NCBI RefSeq assembly: GCF_024213665.1
Contig: NZ_JANAVP010000007.1
Location: forward strand, 62,001-126,000
Origin: Streptomyces sp. A3M-1-3
GTDB taxonomy: Bacteria; Actinomycetota; Actinomycetes; Streptomycetales; Streptomycetaceae
Direction: 5' to 3'
DNA: 64,000 nucleotides
Shown here piece after piece: positions 16,469-24,744 of the stretch (its first letter is position 1; every line of letters begins with the position of its first letter). The notes below the pieces were generated by a model that saw nothing but the letters and a program-made list of their open reading frames with translations, was not told where the DNA came from and ran no database searches. A program made the translations under genes and the position numbers.

Positions 16469-17535
16469 GGTGCTTCCTTACCTGTGGAGCCCACGGCCGT
16501 GGACTGGTCCTCTTGCGGCTGGTCTTCTCGTGTGACGCTCAGCGGATGGAGTTCCGCGGAGCGGTGGCAGGCGACGGCGCGGCCGCCCTCGGAGTGGCTC
16601 TCACCTCTTCCCGAGATGGACAGCAGTGGAGGCCGCTCGCGATGACACGTGTCGACGGCGTGCGGACAGCGGTGGGCGAAGACGCAGCCGGCGGCAGCGG
16701 GCGCCCTCGTGGACTGGACGGCGTCCCGGGTCGCCCTGCGGGCGCGTTGGGCGCGCGGGTCAGGTTCGGGGACGGCCTCGAGCAGTGCCTGGGTGTACGG
16801 GTGGACGGGGTCGGAGTACACCGTCTCCGCCGGTCCGGACTCCATGACCTGGCCGCGGTAGAGGACGACGATGCGGTGCGAGAGGTGCCGCACCACGGGG
16901 AGGTCGTGGGCGATGAAGAGGTAGCTGAGGGAGAGTTCGCTCTGCAGCTCGGCCAGCAGGTTCATCACCTGGGCCTGGATGGAGAGGTCCAGTGCGCTGA
17001 CGGGCTCGTCGCATATGACGAGGCTCGGTTCGAGCATGAGGGCGCGGGCGATGGCGATCCGCTGGCGCTGTCCGCCGGAGAACTGGCCGGGGTAGCGGCC
17101 GGCGGTGTCGGCGGGCATGCCGACCCGCTCCAGCATCTCGGTGATGCGTGCGCCGGTCTGCCGGTGGTCGGTCTTCTGATGGACCAGCAGCGGTTCGGCC
17201 AGGGTCTGTCCGATGGTGCGGGCCGGGTTGAGGGAGGAGTACGGATCCTGGAAGACCACCTGCAGGCGGGCGCTGAGTTCCCGCCGGGTGCGGGGCCGGG
17301 CGCGGGTGATGTCGGTGCCCTCGAAGTGGACGTGGCCCGAGTGGACGGGGTTGAGGCCGAGGACGGCACGTCCGATGGTGGACTTGCCCGATCCGGACTC
17401 GCCGACGAGTCCGACCGTCTCCCCCGCCGCGATGCTCAGGGACACGCCGTCAACGGCTCGCAGCGGCGGGTTGCGGCGGCCCTGGCGGAACTCGACCGTC
17501 AGATCCCGTATGTCGAGGATGAGTGGCTGGGTCAT
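16450..17535 (-). CDS. Oligopeptide ABC transporter ATP-binding protein, DppF/OppF type
   Basis: A 361-residue ATPase with Walker A GESGSGKSTIG, signature FSGGQRQRIAIARAL and Walker B LVICDEPVSALD. Near the C terminus is the oligopeptide-importer Cys cluster region (CVFAHRCPHAVDTC), which in OppD/F proteins holds an iron-sulfur cluster. The start at 17535 is chosen because it overlaps the stop of the upstream permease/ATPase fusion as ATGA; the longer open frame would run into that gene. Confidence 0.92.
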   Translation of the reverse strand: MTQPLILDIRDLTVEFRQGRRNPPLRAVDGVSLSIAAGETVGLVGESGSGKSTIGRAVLGLNPVHSGHVHFEGTDITRARPRTRRELSARLQVVFQDPYSSLNPARTIGQTLAEPLLVHQKTDHRQTGARITEMLERVGMPADTAGRYPGQFSGGQRQRIAIARALMLEPSLVICDEPVSALDLSIQAQVMNLLAELQSELSLSYLFIAHDLPVVRHLSHRIVVLYRGQVMESGPAETVYSDPVHPYTQALLEAVPEPDPRAQRARRATRDAVQSTRAPAAAGCVFAHRCPHAVDTCHRERPPLLSISGRGESHSEGGRAVACHRSAELHPLSVTREDQPQEDQSTAVGSTGKEAPCSESA

Positions 17536-19460
17536 GGGCGGGTGCCTTCCACGAGGAGCTGCTGGGAGTGGATGCACCGGGTGAGCCGGTCCGGTGCCGG
17601 CTCGGTGAGGGCAACCGGTTCGTTCGTGCACGCGGCGGTGGCCAGGGCGCAGCGGGCGGCGAACCGGCAGCCCAGCGGCCAGTCCCTGGGGGCCGGTACG
17701 GTGCCGGGGATGGTCGGCAGGGGTTCGCCTTCGCCCGCCAGGTGGGGGTTGGCGGCCAGCAGGCCCGCGGTGTAGGGGTGGAAGGGGCGGGTGAACATCT
17801 GCTCGACCTCCGCCTGCTCGACGATCTGCCCGGCGTACATCACCACCGACCGGTGGCAGAGGTCGGCGACCACCCCCCAGTCGTGGGTGACGATGAGCAC
17901 CGCCATCCCGGTCTCTGCCTGGAGCGTGCGGAGCAGGGCGAGGATCTCGGCCTGGACGGTCACGTCCAGCGCGGTCGTCGGTTCGTCGGCGATGAGCAGC
18001 TTGGGGTCGCCCGCGAGTGCCAGCGCGATGGCGACCCGTTGGGCCAGACCGCCGGAGAGCTGGTGGGGGTAGCGCCTGGCGACCGCGGCCGGGTCCGGAA
18101 TGTTCACCATCCTCAGGAGTTCGGTCACCCGCTCCTGTGCGGCGCGGCGGTCGCAGCGCTGGTGCCGTCTGACGGCCTCGGCGAGCTGGCGCCCTACCGC
18201 GAACGTGGGATCGAGAGCGACCATGGGCTCCTGGGAGACATAGGCGATGCCGGCCCCGCGCACCCGGGCAAGGGCGGCGGGCGAGCCCGCCAGATCGACG
18301 CCGTCGAACAGCACCTGGCCGCCGGTGATCCGGCCGCCGCCGGGTACGAGACCGAGGATGCCGAGCGAGGTCACCGACTTACCGCATCCGGACTCACCGA
18401 CCACGCCCAGTGTTTCGCCGGCGCTGACGTCGAAACTCACCCCCTGAACGACCGGGATGCCGCCGATCTCGATCGAGAGGTTCCGTACGGAGAGCAGGGC
18501 GCCCGGGTCCGGTTCGGCCGTCTCCTTCGTGCTGGAGGGCTCGGTCTCTGCGGGCGCCGGGGGTGCGGCTGCGGGCCCGGCCATCTTCGAGACCGACCAG
18601 CGCTCGATGGCCGCGTCGCGGATGGCGTCGCCCATCTGCGCGAGGGCCATCACGGTGAGGACCAGGGGGACACCGGCGGGGACGAGCATCCACGGAGCGC
18701 GGTCGATGGCCTGCGAGGCGTCGGCCACGAGTCCGCCCCAGGACGGATGGGGGGGCTGCGCCCCCAGGCCCAGGAACCCCAGCCCCGCCTGGATGATGAC
18801 GACGATCGCGGCGAACAGTGCCCCCTGGACGATGACCATGCTGGTCATGCGCGGAAGGATGTGGCGGCGCAGGATCTGGGCGCGTGTCAGTCCGGCGACC
18901 GTGGCCGCGGCGACGTACAACTCCTCGCGGATGCCGAGAGTTTGCGAGCGCAGAATGCGGATCATGCCTGGGCTGCCGAGCACGCCGAAGGTGACCATCG
19001 CTGCGTGCAGGTTGCCGGGGAACACCGACAGCACGACCAGGACGATGATGATGCCGGGGAGGGCGAAGAACAGATCGGCCGTGCGCGTGACCAGCCAGTC
19101 CACCCAGCCACCCAGGAATCCTGATGCCAGCCCCAGGGTGACCCCGATGAGCAGGTAGACGGCAAGCGCCTCGCCCACCGCGAGCAGGGTGGAACGGCCG
19201 CCGAAGAGCAGTCGGCTCAGCAGGTCACGGCCCAGGTTGTCGGTGCCCAGCAGGTGATCCGCCGAAGGTCCGCCGAGTACATGGCTGAGATCCTGATCCA
19301 GCGGCCCGTGGGGGGCGATCAGGGACGCCCCGAGGGTGGCGAGGGTCAGCAGCATCAGCCATCCGACGGAGACCGCCCCGGCCGGGCGCCGCAGCACCCG
19401 TCGCGCCAGGCCCGGTCCTGTTACGGCCTTGCCGGCCGCCGCACGTGTCGACCGCCTCAT
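17532..19460 (-). CDS. Fused oligopeptide ABC permease (DppC) and ATP-binding protein (DppD)
   Basis: A 642-residue single reading frame joining two subunits usually made separately. Residues about 1-315 are a DppC/OppC permease: N-terminal helix, GPSADHLLGTDNLGRDLLSRL, and the cytoplasmic loop ending in IIQAGLGFLGLGAQPPHPSWG. A Pro/Ala/Glu-rich linker of about 40 residues follows, then a DppD ATPase with Walker A GESGCGKSV, signature LSGGLAQRVAIALAL and Walker B LLIADEPTTALD. The ATG overlaps the dppB stop as ATGA. Such fusions are known in actinobacteria, so this is probably natural. Confidence 0.9.
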   Translation of the reverse strand: MRRSTRAAAGKAVTGPGLARRVLRRPAGAVSVGWLMLLTLATLGASLIAPHGPLDQDLSHVLGGPSADHLLGTDNLGRDLLSRLLFGGRSTLLAVGEALAVYLLIGVTLGLASGFLGGWVDWLVTRTADLFFALPGIIIVLVVLSVFPGNLHAAMVTFGVLGSPGMIRILRSQTLGIREELYVAAATVAGLTRAQILRRHILPRMTSMVIVQGALFAAIVVIIQAGLGFLGLGAQPPHPSWGGLVADASQAIDRAPWMLVPAGVPLVLTVMALAQMGDAIRDAAIERWSVSKMAGPAAAPPAPAETEPSSTKETAEPDPGALLSVRNLSIEIGGIPVVQGVSFDVSAGETLGVVGESGCGKSVTSLGILGLVPGGGRITGGQVLFDGVDLAGSPAALARVRGAGIAYVSQEPMVALDPTFAVGRQLAEAVRRHQRCDRRAAQERVTELLRMVNIPDPAAVARRYPHQLSGGLAQRVAIALALAGDPKLLIADEPTTALDVTVQAEILALLRTLQAETGMAVLIVTHDWGVVADLCHRSVVMYAGQIVEQAEVEQMFTRPFHPYTAGLLAANPHLAGEGEPLPTIPGTVPAPRDWPLGCRFAARCALATAACTNEPVALTEPAPDRLTRCIHSQQLLVEGTRP

Positions 19461-20404
19461 GACGCACGCACCCGGGGGTCGAGTCGGCCGTAGGCGAGGT
19501 CCACCAGCAGGTTGACCAGCACCACAAGCACCGTGATGTACAAGACGGCTCCTTGGATGACGGGGATGTCGTGCTGGATGGTGGCCTGCTGGGTCAGGCT
19601 GCCGAGCCCGGGCATGGCGAACACCGTCTCCACGAACACGGCGGTGGCCAGCAGGCTGATCAGGACCACGCCCAGCACCGTCACCACGGGCAGAGCGGCA
19701 TTCCGCAGCACGTGGCGGTAGAGGATCGAGCGCTGCGAGAATCCGTTGGCCTGCATCACCCGGATGAAGTCCCGGCCGGAGGTGTCCAGTACCGAGTCGC
19801 GGGTCTGCTTGGCGATCATGGCCACGGCGCCCAGCGACAGGGACAGGACGGGCAGCACCAGTGAACGCCCCCACTGGGCGGGGTCGTCGGCGAACGGCAC
19901 GTAGCCCGTCACCGGGAACCAGCGCAGACGCACCGATCCGACCGCGATCAGAACGAGTGCGAACCAGAACGCCGGCACCGCCAGGCCAACGAGGGAAAGA
20001 CCGTCCACGATCTTGACGAGGATGCCGCCGCGCCGAGCGGTGAGCAGCCCCAGCGATACGCCCAGGATCCCGGACACAACGGTGCCCGCGATGATCAGCG
20101 ACAGTGACACCGGAAGCCGGTTGTTCAGCACCGACGTCACCGGCTCCCCGCTGAAGAGTGAGGATCCGAGGTCGCCTTGGAAGACGCGCACCAGCCAGTC
20201 CCAGTACTGGACGGGCAACGGCTCGTCCAGGCCCAACTGGCCGCGCACCGCCTCGTATTGCTCCACCGTGGCGTGCTGGCCGACGATCGTGCGGGCCGGA
20301 TCCCCGGGGACCAGGGACACCAGAACGAATGTCAGGGCGGAGACCAGGAACAACAGGGGGGCCGACGACAACAGCCGCCTTACCGCTAGTCGGAGAATTG
20401 CCAT
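19457..20404 (-). CDS. Oligopeptide ABC transporter permease, DppB type
   Basis: A 315-residue membrane permease with six predicted helices. Motifs are TFVLVSLVPGDPARTIVG near the N terminus and the EAA-like loop QTRDSVLDTSGRDFIRVMQA. It begins the importer operon (permease, permease/ATPase fusion, ATPase, binding protein). The ATG at 20404 follows GATGAGG; a GTG two codons upstream is also possible. Confidence 0.92.
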   Translation of the reverse strand: MAILRLAVRRLLSSAPLLFLVSALTFVLVSLVPGDPARTIVGQHATVEQYEAVRGQLGLDEPLPVQYWDWLVRVFQGDLGSSLFSGEPVTSVLNNRLPVSLSLIIAGTVVSGILGVSLGLLTARRGGILVKIVDGLSLVGLAVPAFWFALVLIAVGSVRLRWFPVTGYVPFADDPAQWGRSLVLPVLSLSLGAVAMIAKQTRDSVLDTSGRDFIRVMQANGFSQRSILYRHVLRNAALPVVTVLGVVLISLLATAVFVETVFAMPGLGSLTQQATIQHDIPVIQGAVLYITVLVVLVNLLVDLAYGRLDPRVRAS

Positions 20405-20924
20405 GCTCACCTCATCGGGAGTCGTGCAACTGATCGGTCATTCAGGGGATATCGGGCCTTTAGAGGGTTCCGATGCGAGGTGCGGGACAACGGCGGACGG
20501 TTCGGCTCCCCGGCCGAACACAGGGAAAGGCGGTTCGCGGGCCTTCGCCCGCGCTGTGCGGCCCTCGCCGCAGGGAGGGCTTGTCGCCGCCGGATGAGAA
20601 GGGACCGCAGCGACGCTGCGGGTCCAACAGGCGATGCTCCGGATCAAGCACGGAAGTGAGCCGACGGGCCCCGGGCGGATTACGCCAAGCCCCTCCGGCC
20701 GGCCGCCGCTTCGGGTTCACGCGACGCTCCGGCTCCGGCACCCGCACTCGGCAGTTCGGGAGGACAACCGGTGGCCGACTTCTCCACCTCCGAGGAAGGT
20801 ATCTCGCAACATTTACCACCGCCAGAAGAAATATATAAACATTGGGTAACCGATGCGACATCCGCGCACCCGTGAAATATCCACCCCTCCCTCTTGCCCG
20901 GAGCGCCGTTCGGCTAGAGACTGC
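20405..20924. other. Divergent intergenic region with hairpin
   Basis: About 520 nt between the importer operon and the alpha/beta hydrolase without a convincing gene. It holds a perfect 7-bp GC hairpin with a CTTC loop (20536-20553) and an AT-rich patch at about 20795-20850 that could contain promoter elements. Short open frames here lack ribosome sites and family features. Confidence 0.5.
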
Positions 20925-20936
20925 TTACACGTGTTA
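20925..20936. promoter_or_regulatory. LacI-type operator, copy 1 (TTACACGTGTTA)
   Basis: TTACACGTGTTA, 10 of 12 positions palindromic with a central CG, ends 23 nt before the hydrolase ATG and so could overlap its transcription start. It is the exact reverse complement of the copy at 42959-42970. Confidence 0.6.
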
Positions 20937-20959
20937 ACGCATATCGTCCAGGGGTGGGT

Positions 20960-21652
20960 ATGAAGCTGAACGTTCACGAGCACGGCGAGGGCGACAAGGT
21001 GGCCCTGCTGATCCACGGAGGAATGTCGGACCATCGCACCTGGCACGCGGTGGAGGGCCGGCTGGTGGACCAGGGCTACCGTGTGGTGGCCCCCGATCTG
21101 CGCGGCCACGGCCGCAGCGACCGCGGGGAGTACCGTCCGGAGCTGCTGGCTGACGACCTGGTCGAGAATCTGCCGGCCGGAGCCGACGTGGCCATCGGGC
21201 ACTCGCTGGGAGGGGTGTCGCTCTCGCTGGCAGCAGCGCGCCTGAAGCCCAAGCGTGCCGTGTACTGCGATCCTGGTTTCCGCCTGGGCGCCCTCGCCGC
21301 CGAGGCTTTCGCCTTCATGCGGGCGATGGTCGATGAGGCAAGTCCGGAGAGCGTGCGGCTCGCGAATCCTCGTTGGTCCGCAGCGGACGTGGAAGCGGAA
21401 CTGGCCGGGTTCGCACTCTTCGACCGCGCCTTCCTGGGCAGCGTCGCAGGCTTCGACGGGGACTACCTGCCCTTGGCGCCGGCGGTGCCCTCACTCGTCC
21501 AGCTGGCCGACCCCAGCTTGACGATCGACGCCTCGGCAGCCGAGCTGCTGCGCGAGCGGGGCTTCGATGTCACCGTCGTCGCGGGAACCGGACACTGCAT
21601 CCACCGCGACGACCTGGACGCCTTCATGGCCTCTCTGAAGGGCTGGATCTGA
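20960..21652 (+). CDS. Alpha/beta-fold hydrolase, small cytoplasmic esterase
   Basis: A 230-residue single-domain alpha/beta hydrolase. It has the oxyanion region LLIHGGMSDHRTW, the nucleophile elbow GHSLGG and the catalytic His in GTGHCIH near the C terminus. GGGGTGGGT precedes the ATG at 20960; a GTG two codons upstream is a weaker option. A LacI-type operator sits immediately upstream and a strong terminator immediately downstream, so it is a monocistronic unit. Substrate unknown; the fold includes ester, lactone and C-C bond hydrolases. Confidence 0.85.
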   Translation: MKLNVHEHGEGDKVALLIHGGMSDHRTWHAVEGRLVDQGYRVVAPDLRGHGRSDRGEYRPELLADDLVENLPAGADVAIGHSLGGVSLSLAAARLKPKRAVYCDPGFRLGALAAEAFAFMRAMVDEASPESVRLANPRWSAADVEAELAGFALFDRAFLGSVAGFDGDYLPLAPAVPSLVQLADPSLTIDASAAELLRERGFDVTVVAGTGHCIHRDDLDAFMASLKGWI

Positions 21653-21687
21653 TGCCACGGACTGCGGCGTTCCCGCCCGGGAACGGT

Positions 21688-21723
21688 CCGGTCCCGGCGC
21701 CCCCCTCGCTGCGCCGGGACCGG
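21688..21723 (+). terminator. Terminator hairpin after the hydrolase
   Basis: A perfect 13-bp GC-rich stem (21688-21700 with 21711-21723) with a 10-nt loop, 36 nt after the hydrolase stop. Confidence 0.75.
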
Positions 21724-21771
21724 GTGACGCCGCGTCACTTCGACTGCGGCGCCGGGCTGGGAATAATAAAG

Positions 21772-21783
21772 TTACACGTGTTG
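21772..21783. promoter_or_regulatory. LacI-type operator, copy 2 (TTACACGTGTTG)
   Basis: TTACACGTGTTG in an AT-rich stretch between the convergent hydrolase and PaaX-type genes. The placement is unusual for an operator because both flanking genes end here; it could be an auxiliary looping site for the copy 850 bp upstream or a leftover of a rearranged promoter. Confidence 0.4.
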
Positions 21784-21835
21784 ATCGAAAAACTTTGAAT
21801 ACGTTTTCGCTCGTCCTGTTCCACTGAATGTCCGA

Positions 21836-22675
21836 CTATGCCTGGGGAGACTTGTCCCCGAGGCCGGTGACTTTCCGTACGTGTAGCAAGCTCGGTTCGG
21901 CGAGCACTGCGTGCAGCCGCAGAAACACCTTGCGCGCGGCAACGGCGTTCCAGTCCGCGGGGAGCAGTTCGGTGGGCAGGCCGGGGTCGAGGTACGGCAG
22001 TCGACGCCACTGCGTGAGCATCGGCACGTAGTGGCGGAATGCCTCCGTCGTGTCGAGGTCGCTCTGCCGCCTCAGCCGTTCGGCGACCGGTGCGTAGGTC
22101 TCGGTGAACGCGGCGTACTGCGTCTGGATCGCCGGGAAGTCCCACCAGGTGCTGACGGTGGTGCGCAGGTCGCTGAATGCGGCGTAGTCGGCGGCGAAGA
22201 GGTGCACGTAGTCGCTGAGTCCGAGGCGGACGAGCGTGCCGCGGGCGTCGTCGAGGATCCGGCCGGGCGCCAGCCAGACGCCGGGGGCGATGTTCCCGAA
22301 GCCCAGCCAGGTCAGCCGGGTGCGCAGCTGGTAGCGGTGGGAGCGCTCGGACTCCGGCACGGAGAAGACGGCCATCGCCCAGCCGTCGCTGAGGTCCGCG
22401 GGTTCCAGGCTGCCGAAGATGCGCCGGTCGCCCTCGTCGAAGACGGGCAGGACGGCCGGGCTGAGCCGGTATCCGGTGGCGCCCTGCCGCTCGGGCTCCA
22501 GGATGCCCTTCTTCTTCAGCCGGGAGATCGCCGAGCGCACCGCCGGGCTGTCGACGTCCAGTTCGGACATCAGGGTGATCAGGTCGGCGATGGAGATCCA
22601 TCCGCCGAGGCGGCGCAGGAATGCTCCGTAGACCGTGTTGATCAAAGAGCTGGGCCTGATGGGGCTGTCCGACAT
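21836..22675 (-). CDS. PaaX-family transcriptional regulator
   Basis: A 279-residue regulator. The N-terminal winged helix contains WISIADLITLMSELDVDSPA followed by VRSAISRLKKKGIL, the recognition region of PaaX-type repressors. The middle part contains DGWAMAVFSVPESERSHRYQLR and the C-terminal part is the PaaX ligand domain. PaaX of the phenylacetate pathway is released by an aryl-CoA thioester. This gene is at the end of a pathway built on aryl-CoA thioesters, so salicylyl-CoA or gentisyl-CoA is a reasonable inducer candidate. AAGG precedes the ATG; it lies 143 nt from the maleate isomerase stop. Confidence 0.88.
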   Translation of the reverse strand: MSDSPIRPSSLINTVYGAFLRRLGGWISIADLITLMSELDVDSPAVRSAISRLKKKGILEPERQGATGYRLSPAVLPVFDEGDRRIFGSLEPADLSDGWAMAVFSVPESERSHRYQLRTRLTWLGFGNIAPGVWLAPGRILDDARGTLVRLGLSDYVHLFAADYAAFSDLRTTVSTWWDFPAIQTQYAAFTETYAPVAERLRRQSDLDTTEAFRHYVPMLTQWRRLPYLDPGLPTELLPADWNAVAARKVFLRLHAVLAEPSLLHVRKVTGLGDKSPQA

Positions 22676-22818
22676 GATCGCCTTCCGTCGTGTGCGGTGG
22701 CGATCCTACCGACCCCTGCAGCCATGCCACGGCCCCGGGATCCGGGTGGGTGGGTGCTGTGGTGCGATGTCCGCCGTCCTGCGGGGGCCGGCGGACAGGA
22801 AGGTCATTCCCCGGCTGT

Positions 22819-23598
22819 CTACTGCTGCGCGAGCGGTGTCTCCGCGTAGGCGCCGGACAGCAGGTGGCCTGCACCGGGAGCGATCGCGGGGAGGTCGAGG
22901 GCGCGCAGCATCTGGTGGGCGGTGCAGACCGCTGCGGACACCACGGGCTTGCCCAGGAGTTGCTCGGCTTCTTCGATGGCTCCCAGGGAGGGCATCTGGA
23001 CGCAGGCGGAGAGCACGACGGCGTCGGCGTCGGCGTAGTCCAGGGCGCGGGCGAGGCCGGGCAGGTTGCCCGGGTCGTGGGCGGCGACGTCGAGGTTGTT
23101 GGGGATCTCCAGGGCCTGGTAGTCGAGGACTTCGATTCCTTCGTGGGTGAGGTAGTCCACGACGGTCTTGGTGAGAGGGCGCATGTAGGGGGCGATCAGG
23201 GCGATCTTCTTCGCGCCGAGGGTGTGCAGTCCGTGGACCAGGGCTCCCGCACTGGTGACGACGGGGGCCGGGGCGCCGTTCTCCACCGTCCGGGTGTGCA
23301 GGCGCTCCTCGGAAGTGCGGTGGTAGCCCAGGCCCATGCTCATGATGGCCACCAGGCAGGCGTAGCCGAGCACATCGACGTGGGCGTCGGAGAGTTCCAC
23401 GGCGCACCGGTCGGAGTCGGCGTCCATGGCCTTGAGCTGCTCGGGCGTGACATGGGTCATGCGCATCCGGCTGGAGTGGAAGGTGAAGCGTTCCGGCGCG
23501 ATGGTGTGCCTGGCGCGCAGGATGGCCGGCACTTCGGTTTCCATGGTGACGTTCGAGCTCGGCACGATCTGGCCGATGCGATAGGTGCGGTGCGACAC
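22819..23598 (-). CDS. Maleate cis-trans isomerase (Asp/Glu racemase superfamily)
   Basis: A 259-residue cytoplasmic enzyme of the maleate isomerase/arylmalonate decarboxylase group. The opening IGQIVPSSNVTMETEVPAIL is characteristic of maleate isomerase. Both catalytic cysteines are present, in LGYACLVAIMSMG (Cys81) and LSACVQMPSL (Cys199). It converts maleate to fumarate without cofactor. The GTG follows AGGAGTCTGAC. It sits directly after the FAH-family hydrolase, which suggests that the ring-cleavage product is split to maleate plus pyruvate and then isomerised. An alternative is use of maleate from a nicotinate-like route, but no such genes are nearby. Confidence 0.88.
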   Translation of the reverse strand: MSHRTYRIGQIVPSSNVTMETEVPAILRARHTIAPERFTFHSSRMRMTHVTPEQLKAMDADSDRCAVELSDAHVDVLGYACLVAIMSMGLGYHRTSEERLHTRTVENGAPAPVVTSAGALVHGLHTLGAKKIALIAPYMRPLTKTVVDYLTHEGIEVLDYQALEIPNNLDVAAHDPGNLPGLARALDYADADAVVLSACVQMPSLGAIEEAEQLLGKPVVSAAVCTAHQMLRALDLPAIAPGAGHLLSGAYAETPLAQQ

Positions 23599-23628
23599 GT
23601 CAGACTCCTGGTTACGGGGGCGGGGCGG

Positions 23629-24534
23629 TCAGCGGGCGTCGATCACGGGGTTGGTCAGCGTGCCGATGCCTTCGACGGTGGCTTCGACCGTGTCGCCGGG
23701 GGTGAGGAACTCCGGCGGGACCATGCCGGCGCCGACGCCCGAGGGAGAGCCGGTGGCGATGACGTCGCCGGGCTCCAGGGTCACGCCCGAGCTGATGTCG
23801 GCGATGAGGCGGGCAATGGGGAAGAGCATGTGGCGGGTGTTCGACTTCTGCTTGGTCACGCCGTTGACGCGCAGCGACAGGTCCAGGTCCATGGGGTTCG
23901 GCACATCGTCCGCGGTGACCACGGCGGGGCCGAAGGGTGCGTAGGAGTCCTGGCCCTTGGAGAAGAACCACTGGCCGGAGCGGCGCTGGTCGCGGGCGCT
24001 GATGTCATTGACGATGCTGTAGCCGAAGACGTGGTCGAACGCGTCCGCCTCGCTCACGCGGTAGGCGGTGCGTCCGATGACGACGGCGAGCTCGCACTCC
24101 CAGTCCAGCTGGGTCGTCAAGTCAGCGTTGTGCAGGATCGGCTGCCCGGGTCCCGTGACGGCGGTGGCGGGCTTGCTGAAGAGGACCGGGCGAGGGGGCA
24201 GTTCCTTGTCCGTGTCCAGGCTGCGGCTGGACTCCTCGACATGCTCGACGTAGTTCAGCCCGACACCGATGATCTTGCCGGGGCGCAGCGGGGCGCGCAG
24301 CGTCACCTCTGCGAGCTGGTGAACGGCCTCGGCCGGCCAGTCGGCGGAGTCGCTGTCCAGCAGGCGCTGCGCGGCCTCGCGGGCGGCGTCACCGGCCTGG
24401 ATGAAGGACAGCAGGTCGCCGGGCAGTTCAACGCCGGCGTGAGCTGCCAGCGCGGCGAGGTCGACCACGCAGTCGTCGACCTGCGCGCCCAGGCGGTTGG
24501 GCGAATCGTTGTGGGTGTACGTGAGCAGACGCAT
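23629..24534 (-). CDS. Fumarylacetoacetate hydrolase-family protein (maleylpyruvate/fumarylpyruvate hydrolase candidate)
   Basis: A 301-residue FAH-domain protein. The catalytic core contains KIIGVGLNYVEHVEES, the metal-binding Glu/Glu/Asp region in QLDWECELAVVIGRTAYRVS, FGYSIVNDISARDQQ-like DISARD, and the end TGSPSGVGAGMVPPEFLTPG. FAH-family enzymes of gentisate pathways hydrolyse fumarylpyruvate or maleylpyruvate to pyruvate plus a C4 diacid. It is followed by maleate isomerase after 30 nt, favouring the maleylpyruvate reading (inference). AGCGAGGAACGCC precedes the ATG. Confidence 0.87.
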   Translation of the reverse strand: MRLLTYTHNDSPNRLGAQVDDCVVDLAALAAHAGVELPGDLLSFIQAGDAAREAAQRLLDSDSADWPAEAVHQLAEVTLRAPLRPGKIIGVGLNYVEHVEESSRSLDTDKELPPRPVLFSKPATAVTGPGQPILHNADLTTQLDWECELAVVIGRTAYRVSEADAFDHVFGYSIVNDISARDQRRSGQWFFSKGQDSYAPFGPAVVTADDVPNPMDLDLSLRVNGVTKQKSNTRHMLFPIARLIADISSGVTLEPGDVIATGSPSGVGAGMVPPEFLTPGDTVEATVEGIGTLTNPVIDAR

Positions 24535-24744
24535 GGCGTTCCTCGCTGAGGGGGACGGCTGAAGGGGCAGCCGTCCGGGATTAAGGGGACCGGTCGGCGG
24601 TGGAGTGTCAGGTCACCCCACCGCCGGCCGGGACCGGGGAGCGGTGCAGGGCAGGAAGGCCGCCCCCGGCTTGATGCGCCGCCGTACCGGTACCGGTGTC
24701 AGGGCCGGCGGATGCCGTTACGGCGGCGCGGTCTTGGGGGTGTT
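24535..24744 (-). other. Intraoperonic intergenic region with several hairpins
   Basis: 210 nt between the gentisate dioxygenase stop and the FAH gene, much longer than other gaps in the cluster. It contains an 8-bp stem (24596-24603 with 24618-24625), a 9-bp stem (24553-24561 with 24568-24576) and a GTACCGGTACCGGT repeat near 24685. These could moderate read-through or stabilise processed mRNA ends. No gene seen. Confidence 0.5.

Noticed and set aside
20460..20880. Short open frames on both strands upstream of the small hydrolase
   Set aside because: No ribosome sites, no family features, and frames overlap in all phases as expected for noncoding GC-rich DNA.
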